A DNA stretch of 64,000 nt from Halomicrobium salinisoli (GTDB taxonomy: Archaea > Halobacteriota > Halobacteria > Halobacteriales > Haloarculaceae): positions 1,364,001 to 1,428,000 of the forward strand of contig NZ_CP084463.1 in NCBI RefSeq assembly GCF_020405185.1, in the 5' to 3' direction. The notes under the pieces were generated by a model. That model was not told the DNA's origin, did not search any database, and worked only from the letters and a program-made list of their open reading frames with translations. A program made the position numbers and the translations under genes. Positions 8,491 to 17,420 of this stretch are shown here, piece by piece; the first letter of the stretch is position 1; each line of letters starts with the position of its first letter.

Positions 8491-8639
8491 GGTCGCGAGC
8501 GTAGCGAGCGACCGCAGACAGCGCGAGCGGGAGCGACCGCAGGGAGCGACACGCGAGCCGCGAGGCTGCGAACGAAGTGAGCGACCTCAGACAGCGCGAG
8601 CGGGAGTGAGCGAAGCGAACGACGCGCGAGCCGCGAGGC
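8491..8639 (+). repeat. Intergenic hairpin and 73-bp-spaced direct repeats
   Basis: Immediately after the stop at 8490, 8491-8513 forms a hairpin (GGTCG/CGACC) around GAGCGTAGCGAG. Two blocks are then repeated with the same 73-bp offset: CAGACAGCGCGAGCGGGAG at 8515-8533 and 8588-8606, and CGCGAGCCGCGAGGC at 8552-8566 and 8625-8639. This suggests an old tandem duplication of a low-complexity unit. No gene is supported between 8491 and 8748. Confidence 0.75.
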
Positions 8640-8719
8640 CGACCGCAGTGAGTGCTGCTCTCCGTCCCGGAAGCACCGCCGTGCCACTGCTCGGCGTGCG
8701 GAGCGCCGGCACGGGAGCC

Positions 8720-8725
8720 TTATAC
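8720..8725 (+). promoter_or_regulatory. BoxA (TTATAC) of the YdjM-type gene
   Basis: Located 24-29 nt before the ATG at 8749; fits a leaderless start there. Confidence 0.5.
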
Positions 8726-8748
8726 GTTCCGCCGGCCAAGCCCGTCTC

Positions 8749-9714
8749 ATGTTCGTCGGCCACGGGCTCCTGGCCTTCGCGCTCGTCGCGGCGGGAGCGC
8801 GGGGGCTCGGCCGCGACCGGCGGGCGGCGCTGTACGCCGGCCTGCTGGCCGGCCTCTTCGCGACCCTGCCCGACCTGGACATCCTCTACGGCCCGGTCGG
8901 CCTCCTCAGTGGCGTCTCCGGCGTGTTCGACGCCGCGGCGTCGTTCTGGGAGACCGGTAACGTCGTCCACCGCGGTCCGACCCACTCCCTTCCGGTCAGC
9001 GCGGCCGTGGTCGGCGCTGTCGCCCTGTGGCACGCCGCGGCCACTCCCATCCGCGCGTTCGGGGGCGTCGAGACGGCGTCGCGAGTCCGGGTCCGCCAGG
9101 CCGTCCTCGGCTCGGTCCTGATCGCGTCCATCGCCGGGGCAGTGGCCCTGTACAGCGGCGGGCTCGCCGGCGTGATCACGGCCGTCTACGCGGCCGGCGG
9201 GATCGGCGTCGCCCTGTTCGCCCGCCGTCTGGGTTGCTCCCCGAAGACCGTCCTCGCGACGGGTCTCGTCGGGACGGTCACGCATCCCTTCGGCGACCTG
9301 TTCACCGGCGAGCCGCCGGAGTTTCTCTACCCGCTGGACGCGACGCTCGTCGCCGAGCGCGTCGTCCTCCACCCGGACCCGACGCTGCACCTGCTGGCCG
9401 CCTTCGCGGTCGAACTCGCGACGGTGTGGCTGGCGCTGGCGGCCTACTTCTGGCTCACGGAGTGGCGGCTCCGCGAGCACGTCGACCGCCGGGCCCTGCT
9501 CGGAATCGGATACGGCGCCGCCGCGCTGTTGCTCCCCGCGCCCACGCTGGGGACGTCGTATCAATTCGTGTTCACCGTCATCGCCGTCGGCGTCGTCGGC
9601 CTGACGCCTCACTCCTACTGGCGGCTCCACTGGCGGCGGACCGCCGCGACGGGACTGGCGACGGTCACCGTCGCGTGGGCCGCCTACGTTCTGGCGTACC
9701 TCGCCCTGGGCTGA
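8749..9714 (+). CDS. YdjM/DUF457-type metal-dependent membrane hydrolase-like protein
   Basis: A 321-residue membrane protein of the YdjM family. The family histidine/aspartate motifs appear in order: VGHGLLAFAL at the N-terminus, LPDLDILYG near residue 42-50, HRGPTHSLP near 75-83, and THPFGDLFT near 182-190. They sit between or at the ends of about eight hydrophobic segments. Members are called metal-dependent hydrolases on motif grounds; substrates are not established. A shorter relative lies at 35529. The protein continues past the usual family core with extra TM segments. Confidence 0.82.
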   Translation: MFVGHGLLAFALVAAGARGLGRDRRAALYAGLLAGLFATLPDLDILYGPVGLLSGVSGVFDAAASFWETGNVVHRGPTHSLPVSAAVVGAVALWHAAATPIRAFGGVETASRVRVRQAVLGSVLIASIAGAVALYSGGLAGVITAVYAAGGIGVALFARRLGCSPKTVLATGLVGTVTHPFGDLFTGEPPEFLYPLDATLVAERVVLHPDPTLHLLAAFAVELATVWLALAAYFWLTEWRLREHVDRRALLGIGYGAAALLLPAPTLGTSYQFVFTVIAVGVVGLTPHSYWRLHWRRTAATGLATVTVAWAAYVLAYLALG

Positions 9715-9784
9715 ACTGTCAGCGACGGGCACGGCACTCTCCGTCCCGGTAAGCTTTCGGCGGTCGAACCGCAACGGACCTGCC

Positions 9785-10411
9785 ATGAGTCGCGAGATCG
9801 GGGACCTCATGCGGGGTGCGCGGACCAACGCCGCGCTCTCGTGGGCGCTGATCGCCCTCGTGGCCGTCGCCGCCGGAACCAGTCTCTTCCGGGGGGACGT
9901 GCTGTGGGCGGGCTTCGCCGTCGTCGTCGCCGGACTGGCGGTCCTGCCGCCGGTCGCGCTGCGGGAGCCGCTGGCGATGCTCCCCTGGGAGGTGACCGCG
10001 CTGGCGGCGCTGCCGGTACTGGGCGGCGCCGTGACCCGGGTCGACATGATAGGACAGATCGCCACGTACCTCGCCGTCGCGGCGGTGGCGCTGATCATCG
10101 CCGTCGAGCTACACGTGTTCACGACCGTCCGGATGTCCGACTCCTTCGCCGTCGTCTTCGTCGTCGTGGCGACGACGGCGGCCGCGGGCGTCTGGGCGGT
10201 CGTCCGGTGGGTCACCGACCGGCTGCTCGGGACGACGTTCATGCTCGATCCCGAATTGAGCGAACACGCCATCGAGACGGCGCTGATGTGGGAGTTCGTC
10301 GCCTCGACCGCCGCCGGCGTCGTCGCCGGCCTGGTGTTCACGCTGTACGTCCGCCGGTACGCGTACCCGACTGATCGAGTCCCGACCGAGGTCCCCGAGG
10401 TGCGGTCATGA
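9785..10411 (+). CDS. Six-helix membrane protein, conserved hypothetical
   Basis: A 208-residue integral membrane protein with about six hydrophobic segments (about 18-35, 40-58, 68-84, 90-112, 120-142, 170-190) and little soluble sequence. No catalytic motif is visible. Its TGA overlaps the ATG of the next gene (ATGA at 10408-10411), so the two are translationally coupled and probably work together. Function unknown. Confidence 0.75.
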   Translation: MSREIGDLMRGARTNAALSWALIALVAVAAGTSLFRGDVLWAGFAVVVAGLAVLPPVALREPLAMLPWEVTALAALPVLGGAVTRVDMIGQIATYLAVAAVALIIAVELHVFTTVRMSDSFAVVFVVVATTAAAGVWAVVRWVTDRLLGTTFMLDPELSEHAIETALMWEFVASTAAGVVAGLVFTLYVRRYAYPTDRVPTEVPEVRS

Positions 10412-11067
10412 GAGTCCGCGACCGGCTGGGCATCGGCCCGGAGTGGCAGGTCCGGATCACCTACGTCATGGAGCTGTCACTGGTCGGGATGCTCTTCATC
10501 GGCATCGAACGGGGCAGCGTCGGCATCGTCCTGAACACGGGCATCGCGCTGGCGGTCGCCCAGCTCCCCCCGCTGCTGGAGCGCGACTACGACGTGCCGC
10601 TGGACCCGGCGCTGACCCTGTGGATCACCGCCGCCGTCTGGTTGCACGCGCTGGGCACGGTCGGCCTCCCGGGTGCGGAGCAGAACTTCTACCGGACCGT
10701 CACGGGGTGGGATCACGTCACCCACGCCCTCTCGTCGTCCATCGTTGCCGCGTCGGGGTACATCACGGTCCGCGCGCTCGACCGCCACTCCGACGTCGTC
10801 CAGCTCCCGCGTCGGTTCGTGTTCGTGTTCATCCTGCTGTTCGTCTCGGCCTTCGGCGTCCTCTGGGAGGTCATTGAGTTCGCCGTGGGCGGGCTGGCGT
10901 CGATGACCGGCGGCCAGGCGGTGCTGACCCAGTACGGGCTGGAGGACACGATGCTCGACCTGGTGTTCGACCTGATCGGCGCCGTGATCGTGGCGACCTG
11001 GGGAGCGGCCCACCTCTCGGACGTCGTCGGCGCGGTCGAGGAGTGGCTGGGGAACCGCGAGGACTGA
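10408..11067 (+). CDS. DUF2238/YjdF-like membrane protein
   Basis: A 219-residue protein with about six transmembrane segments. The pattern TGWDHVTHALSSS near residue 100 and LWEVIEFAVGG near 152, with TMLDLVFDLIGAV after it, matches the DUF2238/YjdF-type membrane family in which conserved Asp/His and Glu residues lie at membrane edges. It overlaps the preceding membrane gene by four bases. The family's function is unknown; the conserved polar residues in helices suggest transport or an enzymatic role. Confidence 0.76.
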   Translation: MRVRDRLGIGPEWQVRITYVMELSLVGMLFIGIERGSVGIVLNTGIALAVAQLPPLLERDYDVPLDPALTLWITAAVWLHALGTVGLPGAEQNFYRTVTGWDHVTHALSSSIVAASGYITVRALDRHSDVVQLPRRFVFVFILLFVSAFGVLWEVIEFAVGGLASMTGGQAVLTQYGLEDTMLDLVFDLIGAVIVATWGAAHLSDVVGAVEEWLGNRED

Positions 11068-11143
11068 CGGAGTAGCCCCCGTCAGCCACCGCAGTCGACA
11101 GTATGAAGGCCCGCGCAGCCGCCTTCCCTGACACGCTGGACGC

Positions 11144-12685
11144 ATGAGTCGCTCCTCTTACGTCGATTATCGGTCGGCGCTCCACTTCGTCGGTAGCCTC
11201 CTCCTGCTGCTGGTCGTCCCGCTAGCGGTTCCCGTGATCCTCGCTGTCCTGTACGGCGAGTCACCCGTCCCCTTCCTGGCGACGATGGCGGTCGCGGGCG
11301 GACTGGGCTTCGTCCTCAGGCGACTGGGTCCGGATCCGGACCTCGGCCACCGCGAGGGCTTCCTCGTGGTGGCGCTCTCGTGGCTGGCCGTGCCGCTCGT
11401 CGGCACGCTCCCGTACCTGATCGCCGGCGAGGGGACCCTCGCGGCGTTCCCGAACGCGCTGTTCGAATCGATGTCCGGGTTCACGACGACGGGCGCGACG
11501 GTGATGGGCGAGATTTCCGTCGAGCGCCACGGCCGCGCGATGATGCTGTGGCGCCAGCTCACCCAGTGGCTCGGCGGGATGGGCATCGTCGTCCTGATGG
11601 TGGCCATCCTCCCCGACCTCTCGGTCGGCGGCGCCCAGCTGATCCGCGAGGAGTCGCCGGGGCTGGACGTCGATAAGCTCACGCCGCGGATCCGCGAGAC
11701 GGCCGCGGCGCTGTGGAAGATCTACGCCGCGCTGACCGTGCTCGCGGCGCTGGTCTACTACGCCCTGCACCTGGCCGGTCTGGCACCGAACATGGGGTTG
11801 TACAACGCCGTCGCACACGCGCTGACGACGCTTCCCACCGGCGGGTTCTCGCCCGAGGCCCGCAGCGTCGAGGCGTTCTCGCCCGTCATACAGTGGGCCG
11901 TGGTCCCCTTCATGATGATCGCCGGGACCAACTTCGCCCTGTTCTGGTACGTCCTGCAGGGCCGGCCGCGCCGGCTCGTCGAGAACACCGAGTTCCGCTG
12001 GTACGCCGCGTCGATGGCCGTCGTCACGGCGCTGATCGCGGCGATGCTGTACGTCGGCGTCGGACTGGACGAGTCGCCGGACGCGATCGCCGCCATCGCG
12101 GGCAACGCGGAGAACGCCCTCCGGCAGGCCGTCTTCCAGACCGTCGCCATCGTCACCACGACCGGGTACGCCAGCATGGACTTCAACGCCTGGAGCGACC
12201 TCGCGAAGGTGACGCTGTTCTTCGCCATGTTCCTGGGCGGCTCCGCCGGGTCCGCCGCCGGGTCGGTCAAGATCATCCGCTGGGTCGCCATCTCGAAGGC
12301 CGGCCAGCGGGAACTGTTCACGACGATCCACCCCGATGCGGTCAGGCCGATCCGCTTCCGCGACAAGGTGATCGACGAGGACACGGTCCGGGGCGTGTTC
12401 GCGTTCGTGTTGATCTTCCTCGGCATCTTCGCCGTCTCGACCGTCCTGCTCTACCTCGACGCCCAGCGCGTCGACGAATTCTCGCTGAACGCTCTCGAGG
12501 CCGCCAGCGTCGCGCTCGCGACCCTGGGCAACATCGGACCGGGGTTCGGCGAGGTCGGCCCGATGGGGAGCTACGAGCGGTTCACGCCGGCGACCAAGTT
12601 CTACCTCGTCTTCCTCATGTGGATCGGTCGCCTGGAGATCATCTCCGTGCTGGTCGTGCTGACGCCGGGCTACTGGCGCAGCTGA
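11144..12685 (+). CDS. trkH: TrkH-family potassium uptake protein
   Basis: A 513-residue K+ translocating subunit. The four pore-loop selectivity elements of the Trk/Ktr superfamily are seen: FTTTGATVMG (about 110), TTLPTGGFSPE (about 228), VTTTGYASMDF (about 340) and TLGNIGPGFGEVGP (about 460). About ten hydrophobic helices lie around them. K+ is the main compatible solute of haloarchaea, so this is expected to be important. A TrkA-type NAD-binding regulatory partner is not adjacent; the next gene is on the other strand. Confidence 0.93.
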   Translation: MSRSSYVDYRSALHFVGSLLLLLVVPLAVPVILAVLYGESPVPFLATMAVAGGLGFVLRRLGPDPDLGHREGFLVVALSWLAVPLVGTLPYLIAGEGTLAAFPNALFESMSGFTTTGATVMGEISVERHGRAMMLWRQLTQWLGGMGIVVLMVAILPDLSVGGAQLIREESPGLDVDKLTPRIRETAAALWKIYAALTVLAALVYYALHLAGLAPNMGLYNAVAHALTTLPTGGFSPEARSVEAFSPVIQWAVVPFMMIAGTNFALFWYVLQGRPRRLVENTEFRWYAASMAVVTALIAAMLYVGVGLDESPDAIAAIAGNAENALRQAVFQTVAIVTTTGYASMDFNAWSDLAKVTLFFAMFLGGSAGSAAGSVKIIRWVAISKAGQRELFTTIHPDAVRPIRFRDKVIDEDTVRGVFAFVLIFLGIFAVSTVLLYLDAQRVDEFSLNALEAASVALATLGNIGPGFGEVGPMGSYERFTPATKFYLVFLMWIGRLEIISVLVVLTPGYWRS

Positions 12686-12739
12686 CGCGCCGTCGGGTGC
12701 GAGACGAGGCGGCGACCGCGGCTCGCCCGCCGGGCGCGG

Positions 12740-13657
12740 TCACTCCTCGTCCGTCTCGACCGCGACGACCGCGGCCTCCACCACCGGCTCGCCGTCGACG
12801 ACGTAGACCTCGTCGGTTCCCCGTTCGAACTGCCCGTCGCCGTCCGCGTCCTCGAACGCGATGGCGACGAGGGTCCGGCTCTCCGAGATCGGCCGATCGA
12901 GCGACACGTTCACGTCCGTCTCCGCCCCGTCGACGAGGTCCGAACGCCCGAGCTGCGTCGTCAGCGCCGAATCGTAGAGCAAGACGAACCCGTCCGCGGG
13001 CACCGACGCCGACTGGACGACGACCGACGTCCCCGTCGAGGTCTGGTTCTCGAACGTCATCCCCGCGCTCCGGTCCCCGTCCGTCGACTCGGTCGGGGTG
13101 TCAGTCGCCGTCTCCGTGGCGGGCGTCTCCGGGTCCGGCGGCCAGTCGACGGAGATCGACTGCTCGTCTATCCGGTCGTGCAGGAGCAGGTCCCTGTCCC
13201 AGAGCTCGACCCGGACTTCGAGCGTCTGCCGGTTGAACTCCCGCAGGACGGCCTCGTCGACGGCGTACTCGTACGCGAGCTCCTCGTCGTTCTCGACCTC
13301 GTCGGTCGACTCGAGTTCGACCTCGTTGCCGGCCTCTCCCACGACGAACACCTTGAAGAACGGATTGACGTTGGGGTCGTCGTCGGGCTCCTCGTAGCAC
13401 CCGACGCAGTTCGTGTCGGCGACGATCCGCAGGTCGAACGACGCCGTCGCGACGCCGTCGCCCTCTTCGTTGATCACCGTGACCGAGTCGATTCCGGCGT
13501 CCGCCACTCCGGTCGCGTCTACCGCGTCGGCCTCGGCGTCTCCCGTCCCGAGCGCGCCGACCGGATCGAGTCCGACGTCACCCACTCCGGGGGCTCCGAC
13601 CAGTAGCACGAGCACGAGCGCCGCCGCCCCCGCGGCCGCCAGGGTACGTAGTAGCAT
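12740..13657 (-). CDS. Secreted protein with C-terminal DUF7282-like domain
   Basis: A 305-residue acidic exported protein. Residues 1-25 form a hydrophobic signal (LAAAGAAALVLVLLVGAPGV) without a lipobox. The middle region has a CVGC motif (about residue 83-86) and beta-rich sequence; a Thr/Pro/Glu linker (about 178-192) joins it to a C-terminal domain from about residue 200 (GTSVVVQSASVPADGFVLL...) that I recognise as DUF7282-like. The same domain occurs at the end of the pilus platform protein at 51724. A clear GGAGGTG Shine-Dalgarno lies six bases before the ATG, and the palindrome ACTTGCAAGT (13673-13682) just upstream may be an operator. Confidence 0.75.
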   Translation of the reverse strand: MLLRTLAAAGAAALVLVLLVGAPGVGDVGLDPVGALGTGDAEADAVDATGVADAGIDSVTVINEEGDGVATASFDLRIVADTNCVGCYEEPDDDPNVNPFFKVFVVGEAGNEVELESTDEVENDEELAYEYAVDEAVLREFNRQTLEVRVELWDRDLLLHDRIDEQSISVDWPPDPETPATETATDTPTESTDGDRSAGMTFENQTSTGTSVVVQSASVPADGFVLLYDSALTTQLGRSDLVDGAETDVNVSLDRPISESRTLVAIAFEDADGDGQFERGTDEVYVVDGEPVVEAAVVAVETDEE

Positions 13658-13663
13658 GGATCA

Positions 13664-13682
13664 CACCTCCGAACTTGCAAGT
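13664..13682 (-). promoter_or_regulatory. Shine-Dalgarno GGAGGTG and palindrome ACTTGCAAGT
   Basis: Reading the minus strand toward the gene at 13657, the perfect 10-bp palindrome ACTTGCAAGT (13673-13682) is followed by GGAGGTG six bases before ATG. A strong ribosome-binding site is unusual in this window, where most genes look leaderless, so this transcript probably has a 5' leader; the palindrome is a candidate regulator site. Beyond it, 13683-13911 shows no gene. Confidence 0.45.
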
Positions 13683-13955
13683 GCAAATCGAGGGGCCATT
13701 CCAGTTGTTACGACTTCCCTCCGGTTGCCGGGAACGAACCGTCCACAAGACGGCGGGAGCCACCCAGAAGTACGCGCCCTGCGTCCGCGGACGTTTTCAG
13801 ATGGGCCGGGACCGGTCGTGACTACCGCGAGCGGGGCTGCGGTTCGGCCCCACCGTGAGCGGGCTCGTCGCTCCGCCGGTGTGAGTGCGGCGGGGGAACG
13901 GCCGGCCCGGATTTAAGTACCGTCCGGTCGACATCTCGACGTGGTGTTCTGACAG

Positions 13956-14156
13956 ATGGTGTTCAAGAAAATAACGCTGATCGGCACGAGCGAGGAGAGC
14001 TTCGAGGAGGCCGTCGACGACGCGATCGACCGCGCCCAGGAGACACTGGACAACCTCATGTGGGCGGAGGTCGAGGACCGCGGCGTCGAACTGGCCAACG
14101 TCGACGACCGGGAGTACCAGGCGGAGGTCGTCGTCGCCTTCGAGCTGGAGGAGTAG
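13956..14156 (+). CDS. Dodecin, flavin-binding protein
   Basis: A 66-residue dodecin, the length and sequence expected of the haloarchaeal flavin-storage protein that assembles as a dodecamer and binds riboflavin/lumichrome pairs. The beta1-alpha-beta2-beta3 pattern is clear: [11 protein letters not shown], a helix [17 protein letters not shown], then [11 protein letters not shown] and [11 protein letters not shown]. Trp36, the residue that stacks on the flavin, is present. A TTTAAG box at 13912 would give a short leader of roughly 15 nt. Confidence 0.93.
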   Translation: MVFKKITLIGTSEESFEEAVDDAIDRAQETLDNLMWAEVEDRGVELANVDDREYQAEVVVAFELEE

Positions 14157-14175
14157 AGCGGCCGCTTCGACGCGG

Positions 14176-14547
14176 CTACGTCCGGAACGACTCGCCGCAG
14201 CCGCACTCGCTCTCGACGTTGGGGTTCCGGACGTGGAATCCCTCGCCCTGCAGGCCGCCCTCGAAGTCCAGCACCGAGCCCTCGACGTAGTTCAGGCTCG
14301 CGGGGTCGACGAACACGCGCAGGTCGTGGCGCTCGAAGATCCGGTCCTCGTCGTCGGGTTCGTGCTCGAACCGCATCCCGTAGGAGAGGCCGGCGCAGCC
14401 GCCCTGCTTGACGAACAGCCGCAGGCCCGCCTCCCCGGTGTCCATGTCCTCTCCGTCCATGAGGTCGACCGCCTCGCCGGCGGCCGCCTCGGTGACGCCG
14501 ATCCCGTCCGCGCCCGCCTCGGGGTCGGGGTCCGCTGTCTCGCTCAT
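14176..14547 (-). CDS. Iron-sulfur cluster assembly protein, HesB/IscA/ErpA-like
   Basis: A 123-residue A-type Fe-S carrier. The three conserved cysteines are present: GGCAGLSYGM (first Cys) and the C-terminal CGCG in ESECGCGESF. The central VFVDPASLNYVEGSVLDF block is typical. An acidic 20-residue N-terminal extension (ADPDPEAGADG) is a halophilic addition. It would accept clusters from the scaffold and deliver them to apoproteins. It is convergent with dodecin, with 19 bp between stops. Confidence 0.9.
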   Translation of the reverse strand: MSETADPDPEAGADGIGVTEAAAGEAVDLMDGEDMDTGEAGLRLFVKQGGCAGLSYGMRFEHEPDDEDRIFERHDLRVFVDPASLNYVEGSVLDFEGGLQGEGFHVRNPNVESECGCGESFRT

Positions 14548-14643
14548 AGGTCCACCCAGGCGGCCCGCGGTGTTAACGCTGACGCAGGCTGACCGAACCA
14601 GTTCGGACGATCCCCTTTCCGAGCGGCGGCGTCGCCGACAGCC

Positions 14644-15915
14644 TCAGTCGTCGAACCGCCGCCGGACGCTCTCCGCGTGGGCCTCCAGGCCCTCGGCCTC
14701 GGCGAGCGTCGTGATCGTCTCGCCGAGGTCGGCCAGCCCGTCCTCCGAGACGCGCTGGACCGTGGTCGACCGGAGGAACGCGTCGACGGAGAGCCCGCCG
14801 ACGATCCGGGCCGCGCCGCCGGTCGGCAGCACGTGGTTCGGCCCGCTGGCGTAGTCGCCCGCCGCGACCGGGCTGTAGGGCCCGAGGAACGCCGAGCCCG
14901 CGGAGGGGATCCGCTCCAGCAGCTCCTCGTCGTTCTCGGCCTGGATCGAGAGGTGCTCGGCGGCGTACTCCTCGGCGAAGAGGACGGCCTCGCTCATCGA
15001 GCGCGCCAGGAAGACGCCCGAGGCGTCGTTGGAAAGCGCCGCGCGAATGATCTCCTCGCGCTCCCGGCCGCCGGCCTGCTCCTCGACGGCCGCCGCGACG
15101 GCCTCCGCGGTGTCCTCGTCGTCGGTCACCGCGACGACGGAGGCGTTCTCGTCGTGCTCGGCCTGGGCGACCAGGTCCGCCGCGACGAACTCGGGGTCGG
15201 CCGTCTCGTCGGCGACGACGAGCACCTCCGAGGGGCCCGCGAGGAAGTCGATGGCCACGTCGCCCCGCACTTCGGCCTTCGCCGCGGTCACCCAGCGGTT
15301 GCCGGGGCCGACGACCTTGTCGACGGCGTCCACGGTCTCAGTGCCGTAGGCCAGCGCCGCGACGGCCTGCGCGCCGCCGATCTGGTAGACTGCGTCCGCG
15401 CCGGCGGCGTGGATGGCCGCCAGCGTCACGGGGTTGATCTCGTCGGCCGGCGGCGTGGCGACGGCGACGTGCTCGACGCCGGCCACCTTCGCCGGGACGA
15501 CGCCCATCAGGGCGCTGGAGGGGTACGCCGCCGTGCCGCCGGGCGCGTACACGCCGGCGCTCTCGATGGGCCGGAAGCGCTGCCCCAGCGTCCGCCCGCC
15601 GAAGTCGTCGCGCCAGTCCTCGGGCAACTGCGCCTCGTGGAACTCGCGGATGTTCTCCGCTGCCGTCTCGATGGCCTCGCGCGTCCCGTCGTCGATCTCC
15701 TCGTAGGCCCGCTCGATCTGGTCCGTTATCTCCACGTTGCCAACGGTGACGCCGTCGAACTCCTCGGCGAACTCCCGGACGGCGACGTCGCCCTCGTCGC
15801 GGACGCGACCGACGATGTCGGCCACGTCGTCGCGCACCGCATCGACGCCCGCGTCGCGCTCGAACAGCGCACGCCGCTCCCCCGGTCCGAGGTCCTCGAC
15901 CCGTCGAACGTTCAT
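14644..15915 (-). CDS. hisD: Histidinol dehydrogenase
   Basis: HisD performs the last two steps of histidine synthesis, oxidising L-histidinol to histidine with two NAD+. The 423-residue length is typical. Family signatures appear in order: ESAGVYAPGGTAAYPSSALM (about 117-136), GPGNRWVTAAK (about 200), FLAGPSEVLVVAD, AQAEHDENA (zinc-binding Gln/His), AEHLSIQ, and YSPVAAGDYASGPNHVLPT with the catalytic His. The Met at 15913-15915 (MNVRRVEDLGP) starts the family N-terminus; further upstream sequence overlaps the divergent DUF1684 gene region. No other his gene is next to it. Confidence 0.95.
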   Translation of the reverse strand: MNVRRVEDLGPGERRALFERDAGVDAVRDDVADIVGRVRDEGDVAVREFAEEFDGVTVGNVEITDQIERAYEEIDDGTREAIETAAENIREFHEAQLPEDWRDDFGGRTLGQRFRPIESAGVYAPGGTAAYPSSALMGVVPAKVAGVEHVAVATPPADEINPVTLAAIHAAGADAVYQIGGAQAVAALAYGTETVDAVDKVVGPGNRWVTAAKAEVRGDVAIDFLAGPSEVLVVADETADPEFVAADLVAQAEHDENASVVAVTDDEDTAEAVAAAVEEQAGGREREEIIRAALSNDASGVFLARSMSEAVLFAEEYAAEHLSIQAENDEELLERIPSAGSAFLGPYSPVAAGDYASGPNHVLPTGGAARIVGGLSVDAFLRSTTVQRVSEDGLADLGETITTLAEAEGLEAHAESVRRRFDD

Positions 15916-15997
15916 ACCCGTGGTTGGGGCCGCCCCGAAAAACGGTTTGCCATCCGCCTCCGCCAGCCTGAAACGACCTCGCCGAGTACTCCGGGTC

Positions 15998-16546
15998 GTG
16001 ACCGACGACACCGACGACTGGGCCGAGCGGCTCAGGGAGAACCGGCGGGAGAAGGACCGCTTCTTCGCCGAGCACCGCCAGTCGCCCATCCCGCCCGACG
16101 AGCGCGAGGCCTTCGACGGCCTGGACTACTACGAGCCCGATCCGGACTACCGCGTCGAAGCGACCGTCTCCGTCCACGACGACCCCGAGCCGATCGAGAT
16201 GGACACCAGCGACGGCCGGGAGGTCCGCTACCTCCGGATCGTCACCTTCGAGTTCGACCTCGACGGCGAGACCTGGCAGCTCCACGGCTACCGCCAGGAG
16301 ACCGACGACTCGGAGTCCGTCTTCGTCCCCATCCGGGACAAGACGACCGGCCAGGAGACCTACCAGGGCGGCCGCTACATGGAACTGGAACCCGAGGGGG
16401 AACTGGCCGACGGCGACGAGGTGACCATCGACTTCAACCTCGCGTACACGCCCTTCTGCGCGTTCAGCGAGACCTTCTCCTGCCCGCTCCCGCCGGAGGA
16501 GAACTGGCTGGAGACGACGGTCGAGGCCGGCGAGCGGGAGACCTGA
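15998..16546 (+). CDS. DUF1684 family protein
   Basis: A 182-residue soluble protein with the DUF1684 layout: N-terminal WAERLRENRREKDRFFAEHRQSPI helix, GLDYYEPDPDYRVEA, a beta-rich middle, DKTTGQETYQGGRYMEL, and the hallmark DFNLAYTPFCAFSETFSCPLPPEEN near the C-terminus. Function of the family is unknown. A GTG start at 15998 was selected because the in-frame upstream sequence is antisense to hisD; the family N-terminus begins right there. Confidence 0.85.
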   Translation: MTDDTDDWAERLRENRREKDRFFAEHRQSPIPPDEREAFDGLDYYEPDPDYRVEATVSVHDDPEPIEMDTSDGREVRYLRIVTFEFDLDGETWQLHGYRQETDDSESVFVPIRDKTTGQETYQGGRYMELEPEGELADGDEVTIDFNLAYTPFCAFSETFSCPLPPEENWLETTVEAGERET

Positions 16547-16577
16547 GGTCGATCGGCCGCTCTCGGGCGGTCGGCTC

Positions 16578-17321
16578 TCAGGCCGCTTCGCCCGAGGTCT
16601 CGCCGTCCGTCCTCGCTCCGTCGGCGCTCTCCGCCTCCTCCCGGGCCGCCTCGTCGAGGGTTAGGCCCGTCGACATGATTGCCTCCATCCCCTCCTCGAC
16701 GCTCAGGTCGACGTCGTGGACCCGGTCGGCCGACATCGAGACGAGGTTGCCGCCCATCACGGGGTTGGGCGCCATCGGGACGAAGACGGTCATCATGTCA
16801 TCGTGGCCGGCGGCCGTCTGGATCACGCCGGGCGTGTCCGCCGTCAGGAAAGCGATTGCGTAGCTCTCCTCGTGCGGGTACTCGACGAGCTTCACCTCCT
16901 GGAAGCTCTCCGTGTCGCCCTCGACCAGCACGTCGCTCATCCGATCGACGCTGCTGTAGATCGAGCCGATGCCCGGGAGGTCCTCCATCAGCGCGTCGAA
17001 CCGGTCGCCGACGTGGGTCTCCGGGCCGTGTTTGGCCGCCAGACCGACGAACAGGATCAGGCCCAGGACGAGTCCCGCCGCCATCGCCTCGACCAGCAAC
17101 CGCCCCAGTTCGTCGAACGGCCCCAGCATGAGGATGGCGTCGGCCAGCGGCGCCAGCGCGTTCGTTACGGCGTTGAGCGCCCACATCAGCACGAGGACGG
17201 TTATCAGGAACGGGACGGTGAGGACGAGGCCCGAGAGGAACGTCTGCCGCAGGTCGGACGCGACCTCTCGCTCCTCCTCGGCGGCCATCCGGATGACGTC
17301 GTCGACGTCGGTCCGTGACAT
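16578..17321 (-). CDS. DUF502 family membrane protein
   Basis: A 247-residue membrane protein. Two long hydrophobic segments (about 27-60 and 75-98) with FLSGLVLTVPFLITVLVLMW fit DUF502, followed by a soluble domain with GIGSIYSSVDRMSDVL and the signature VFVPMAPNPVMGGNLVSM near 180. The C-terminus is an acidic, Ala/Glu-rich tail. The family's role is unknown; plant relatives are COV proteins involved in trafficking. It lies head-to-tail with the YihY gene, 99 bp apart. Confidence 0.85.
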   Translation of the reverse strand: MSRTDVDDVIRMAAEEEREVASDLRQTFLSGLVLTVPFLITVLVLMWALNAVTNALAPLADAILMLGPFDELGRLLVEAMAAGLVLGLILFVGLAAKHGPETHVGDRFDALMEDLPGIGSIYSSVDRMSDVLVEGDTESFQEVKLVEYPHEESYAIAFLTADTPGVIQTAAGHDDMMTVFVPMAPNPVMGGNLVSMSADRVHDVDLSVEEGMEAIMSTGLTLDEAAREEAESADGARTDGETSGEAA

Positions 17322-17420
17322 GGACCGGATACGGCCCGAAGCCCGAAATGTCTTGTTCGCGGACAGGTGCCCCCGTCGCGAGTCGCGGCCGTCCGGCGCC
17401 GCCGCGGACCGCCGACGGCG

